A stretch of DNA of 64,000 nucleotides. It comes from G041228335 sp964580905. GTDB lineage: Bacteria; Pseudomonadota; Alphaproteobacteria; Puniceispirillales; UBA1172. Below are positions 62,425 to 64,000 of the stretch, one piece after another. The notes beneath the pieces were generated by a model. It made no database searches. It saw nothing but the letters and a program-made list of their open reading frames with translations, and was not told the DNA's origin. Position numbers and translations under genes: made by a program. Position 1 is the stretch's first letter, and each line of letters begins with the position of its first letter. The DNA is taken from contig CAZOLR010000008.1 in NCBI GenBank assembly GCA_964580905.1, positions 5,220 through 69,219 on the forward strand, given 5' to 3'.

Positions 62425-63327
62425 TTACCGGGCCTGCATATTTTGGGCGAGCATATGTGACTGCACCTCAGAGAGGATGCGGGCAGCTTCCGAGCCCTGA
62501 ATGCGGCTGATATCATCCTGATACTTCAGCAGGACACCCATGGTGGAATCGACGGTCTGCGGATCGAGGGCAACGCAGTTCAGCTCGACCAGCGCCTGTG
62601 CCCAGTCAAGGCTTTCGGCAACACCGGGTGATTTGAACAGATTCTCTTCCCGGAGAGCCTGGACAAAACGAACTACCTGACCACGGAGTATCTCACCTGC
62701 CTCAGGAACATGTTTGGCCAGAATGACCTGTTCCGTCTCAAGCGAGGGGTAATCCACCCAGTGATAGAAACACCGCCGCTTGAGCGCATCATGGATTTCA
62801 CGTGTGCGGTTGGAGGTGATGATGACAATCGGCGGGAAGGACGCTCTGATGGTGCCCCGTTCCGGAATGGTGATCTGCCAGTCTGAAAGAAATTCGAGAA
62901 GAAAAGCCTCAAAAGCTTCGTCCGCCCGGTCGATTTCATCGATCAGCAATACAGGTGCGCCCCGGTCGTGCTGACGCAATGCCCTGAGAAGAGGACGTTC
63001 AATCAGGAATTCATCGGTGAAAAGATCAGCTTCGCCCTTATCGCTGCTCTGGATGGAAATGAGCTGGCGGCCATAATTCCATTCATAGGCTGCCTGGTGA
63101 ATATCCAGCCCTTCATAACATTGAAGCCGGATAAGATCACGGTCAAGAACCCTGGCAAGGGTTTTGGCGATCTCGGTCTTGCCCACACCGGCTTCACCTT
63201 CGAGAAAAAGGGGGCGGGACCGTGCCAGTGCCAGAAACAGACAAACAGCGGGGCCTTCCGAGAGGATATACCCGGCACCTTCAAGACAACGGATCAATTC
63301 CTGGGGTGAATGGGGAGTGGATGGCAT
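62425..63327 (-). CDS. coxD: CoxD-family MoxR AAA+ ATPase
   Basis: A 300-residue AAA+ chaperone for Mo-Cu enzyme maturation. Walker A FLEGEAGVGKTEIAKTL at about residue 38, Walker B VLLIDEIDRADEAFEAFLLE, sensor 1 IVIITSNRTREIHDALKRRC, all MoxR-type. ATG 63327 is chosen over a GTG ten codons upstream; neither has a strong ribosome-binding site. It is the first gene of the maturation operon, divergent from coxS over 126 bases. Confidence 0.88.
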   Translation of the reverse strand: MPSTPHSPQELIRCLEGAGYILSEGPAVCLFLALARSRPLFLEGEAGVGKTEIAKTLARVLDRDLIRLQCYEGLDIHQAAYEWNYGRQLISIQSSDKGEADLFTDEFLIERPLLRALRQHDRGAPVLLIDEIDRADEAFEAFLLEFLSDWQITIPERGTIRASFPPIVIITSNRTREIHDALKRRCFYHWVDYPSLETEQVILAKHVPEAGEILRGQVVRFVQALREENLFKSPGVAESLDWAQALVELNCVALDPQTVDSTMGVLLKYQDDISRIQGSEAARILSEVQSHMLAQNMQAR

Positions 63328-63408
63328 GTTTCTGTCCGATAGTATTCGCTGATACACAGTTAAATAGTGTTATTGGGTTATTTTTAACTTTACAACTCCA
63401 CGGGGCTC

Positions 63409-63425
63409 TTACAATCTTTTTGTAA
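63409..63425. repeat. inverted repeat in the coxD-coxS divergent promoter region
   Basis: TTACAA-TCTTT-TTGTAA is a perfect 6-bp inverted repeat with a 5-base centre. It lies 28 bases before the coxS ATG in an AT-rich stretch. Position and symmetry suit an operator, but the regulator is unknown. Confidence 0.5.
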
Positions 63426-63453
63426 CAGATAAAAATTTATGATGGAGGAGTAA

Positions 63454-63921
63454 ATGCCCCAGATTAACCTCAAGGTTAATGGCAGGGAAGAACAGCGCAC
63501 GGTGCCGGATAACACCCTGCTTGTCGACTTCCTGAGAGAAACATTAGGGCTGACCGGCACGCATGTGGGATGTGATACGAGCCAGTGCGGCGCCTGTGTT
63601 GTTCATGTTGACGGTGTTTCAGTAAAATCCTGCACCATGCTTGCGGCCCAGGCTGACGGGTGCGACGTCACGACAATCGAAGGGATCGGGACGAGCGATA
63701 ATCTGCACCCGATGCAGGAGGCGTTTCATGAAAACCACGGGCTTCAGTGCGGTTTCTGCACCCCCGGCATGGTCATGAGCGCAATCGAGTTTGTATCCAG
63801 GAACAAAAATCCAAGTGAAGCGGAAATTCGTGAAGCCCTCGAAGGCAATATCTGCCGCTGTACCGGCTATCATAACATTGTCAAAGCTGTACAGTCTGCC
63901 GCACAGAAAATGGGAGCTTAA
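63454..63921 (+). CDS. coxS: CO-dehydrogenase-type small subunit, [2Fe-2S] protein
   Basis: A 155-residue electron-transfer subunit of a molybdenum hydroxylase. The plant-ferredoxin cluster site is CDTSQCGACVVHVDG with the fourth Cys in KSC, and the second [2Fe-2S] site is CGFCTPGMV with NICRCTGYHNI. The N-terminus INLKVNGREEQRTVPDNTLL and length match CoxS. GGAGGAG lies 4 bases before the ATG. coxL starts 4 bases after its stop, with no coxM in front, the order S-L. Confidence 0.93.
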   Translation: MPQINLKVNGREEQRTVPDNTLLVDFLRETLGLTGTHVGCDTSQCGACVVHVDGVSVKSCTMLAAQADGCDVTTIEGIGTSDNLHPMQEAFHENHGLQCGFCTPGMVMSAIEFVSRNKNPSEAEIREALEGNICRCTGYHNIVKAVQSAAQKMGA

Positions 63922-63924
63922 GTC

Positions 63925-64000
63925 ATGCCAGAAGGTATTTCAAATGAAGGAATCGGCGCCTCAGTTCGCCGCAAAGAAGACAAGAAATTTCTGACCGGCA
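63925..64000 (+). CDS. coxL: CO-dehydrogenase-type large subunit CoxL, first 25 codons only
   Basis: The window ends inside this gene. The 25 visible residues start MPEGISNEGIGASVRRKEDK and continue KFLTG, the typical N-terminus of the molybdopterin-binding large subunit (IGxSVxRxEDxRFLTG). The active-site loop that separates true CO dehydrogenase from related enzymes lies outside the window. Confidence 0.85.
   Translation, partial: MPEGISNEGIGASVRRKEDKKFLTG

Overview
The window is a 64-kb stretch of an alphaproteobacterial chromosome of moderate GC content. Evidence for the group: an alphaproteobacterial division and cell-wall cluster with murB and ddl between murC and ftsQ, an rluD-rpoH pair, the serC-serA-hisZ-purA order, an alphaproteobacterial-type SerC, and a carbon-monoxide-dehydrogenase-type cox locus. 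A free-living marine lineage (SAR116-like or Rhodospirillales-like) is my inference and is not proven by the sequence. The cell is Gram-negative with meso-DAP peptidoglycan (MurE carries DNPR) and lipid A (LpxC), plus the Mla and Bam outer-membrane systems.

Layout. 1-9.8 kb: folate and amino-sugar genes (folP, glmM), a convergent glutathione transferase, the serine operon serC-serA behind a short leader hairpin, then hisZ and purA, meeting rpoH tail to tail. 9.8-14 kb: rluD, a small DUF6476-like gene whose start codon overlaps that of rluD, a small membrane protein, and a two-subunit sodium:solute symporter ending in a clear terminator. 14-22.8 kb: an orphan gene with ettA, mlaA-mlaC, then uvrD-prmA-aminopeptidase P.

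22.8-46.9 kb: one uninterrupted minus-strand block of 20 genes, transcribed in the order mraZ-rsmH-ftsL-ftsI-murE-murF-mraY-murD-ftsW-murG-murC-murB-ddl-ftsQ-ftsA-ftsZ-lpxC-bamD-recN-ligA. Most start and stop codons overlap from mraZ to ftsA. Larger gaps on both sides of ftsZ and before bamD suggest extra promoters. Upstream of mraZ lies a set of 10-bp-spaced TGGG repeats that look like the MraZ operator, followed by an AT-rich gap and the RNase P RNA gene (rnpB, minus strand) with a recognisable promoter.

47.8-58.5 kb: a plus-strand TPR-sulfotransferase, the ABC-F ATPase Uup, a TerB/J-domain protein, tusA, plsC, DUF2237, two tiny unknown genes, a free-methionine-sulfoxide reductase, a copper chaperone, a Nudix hydrolase, a homocysteine S-methyltransferase-like gene and a 2-oxoglutarate/Fe(II) oxygenase of the ArpA/BesD type. 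Between the reductase and the copper chaperone is a compact minus-strand unit with its own promoter, a ribosome-binding site matching the whole 16S tail, a 29-codon frame and a perfect terminator. It is the best candidate here for an undescribed gene.

58.5-64 kb: a molybdenum-hydroxylase locus. coxS and the first codons of coxL run off the right edge. Diverging from them are coxD (AAA+ ATPase), coxE (VWA), an XdhC/CoxF-type factor and a MoeA-like/MobA-like fusion, which together would mature the Mo-Cu or Mo enzyme. No tRNA, 16S/23S rRNA, insertion sequence, prophage or CRISPR array was seen.
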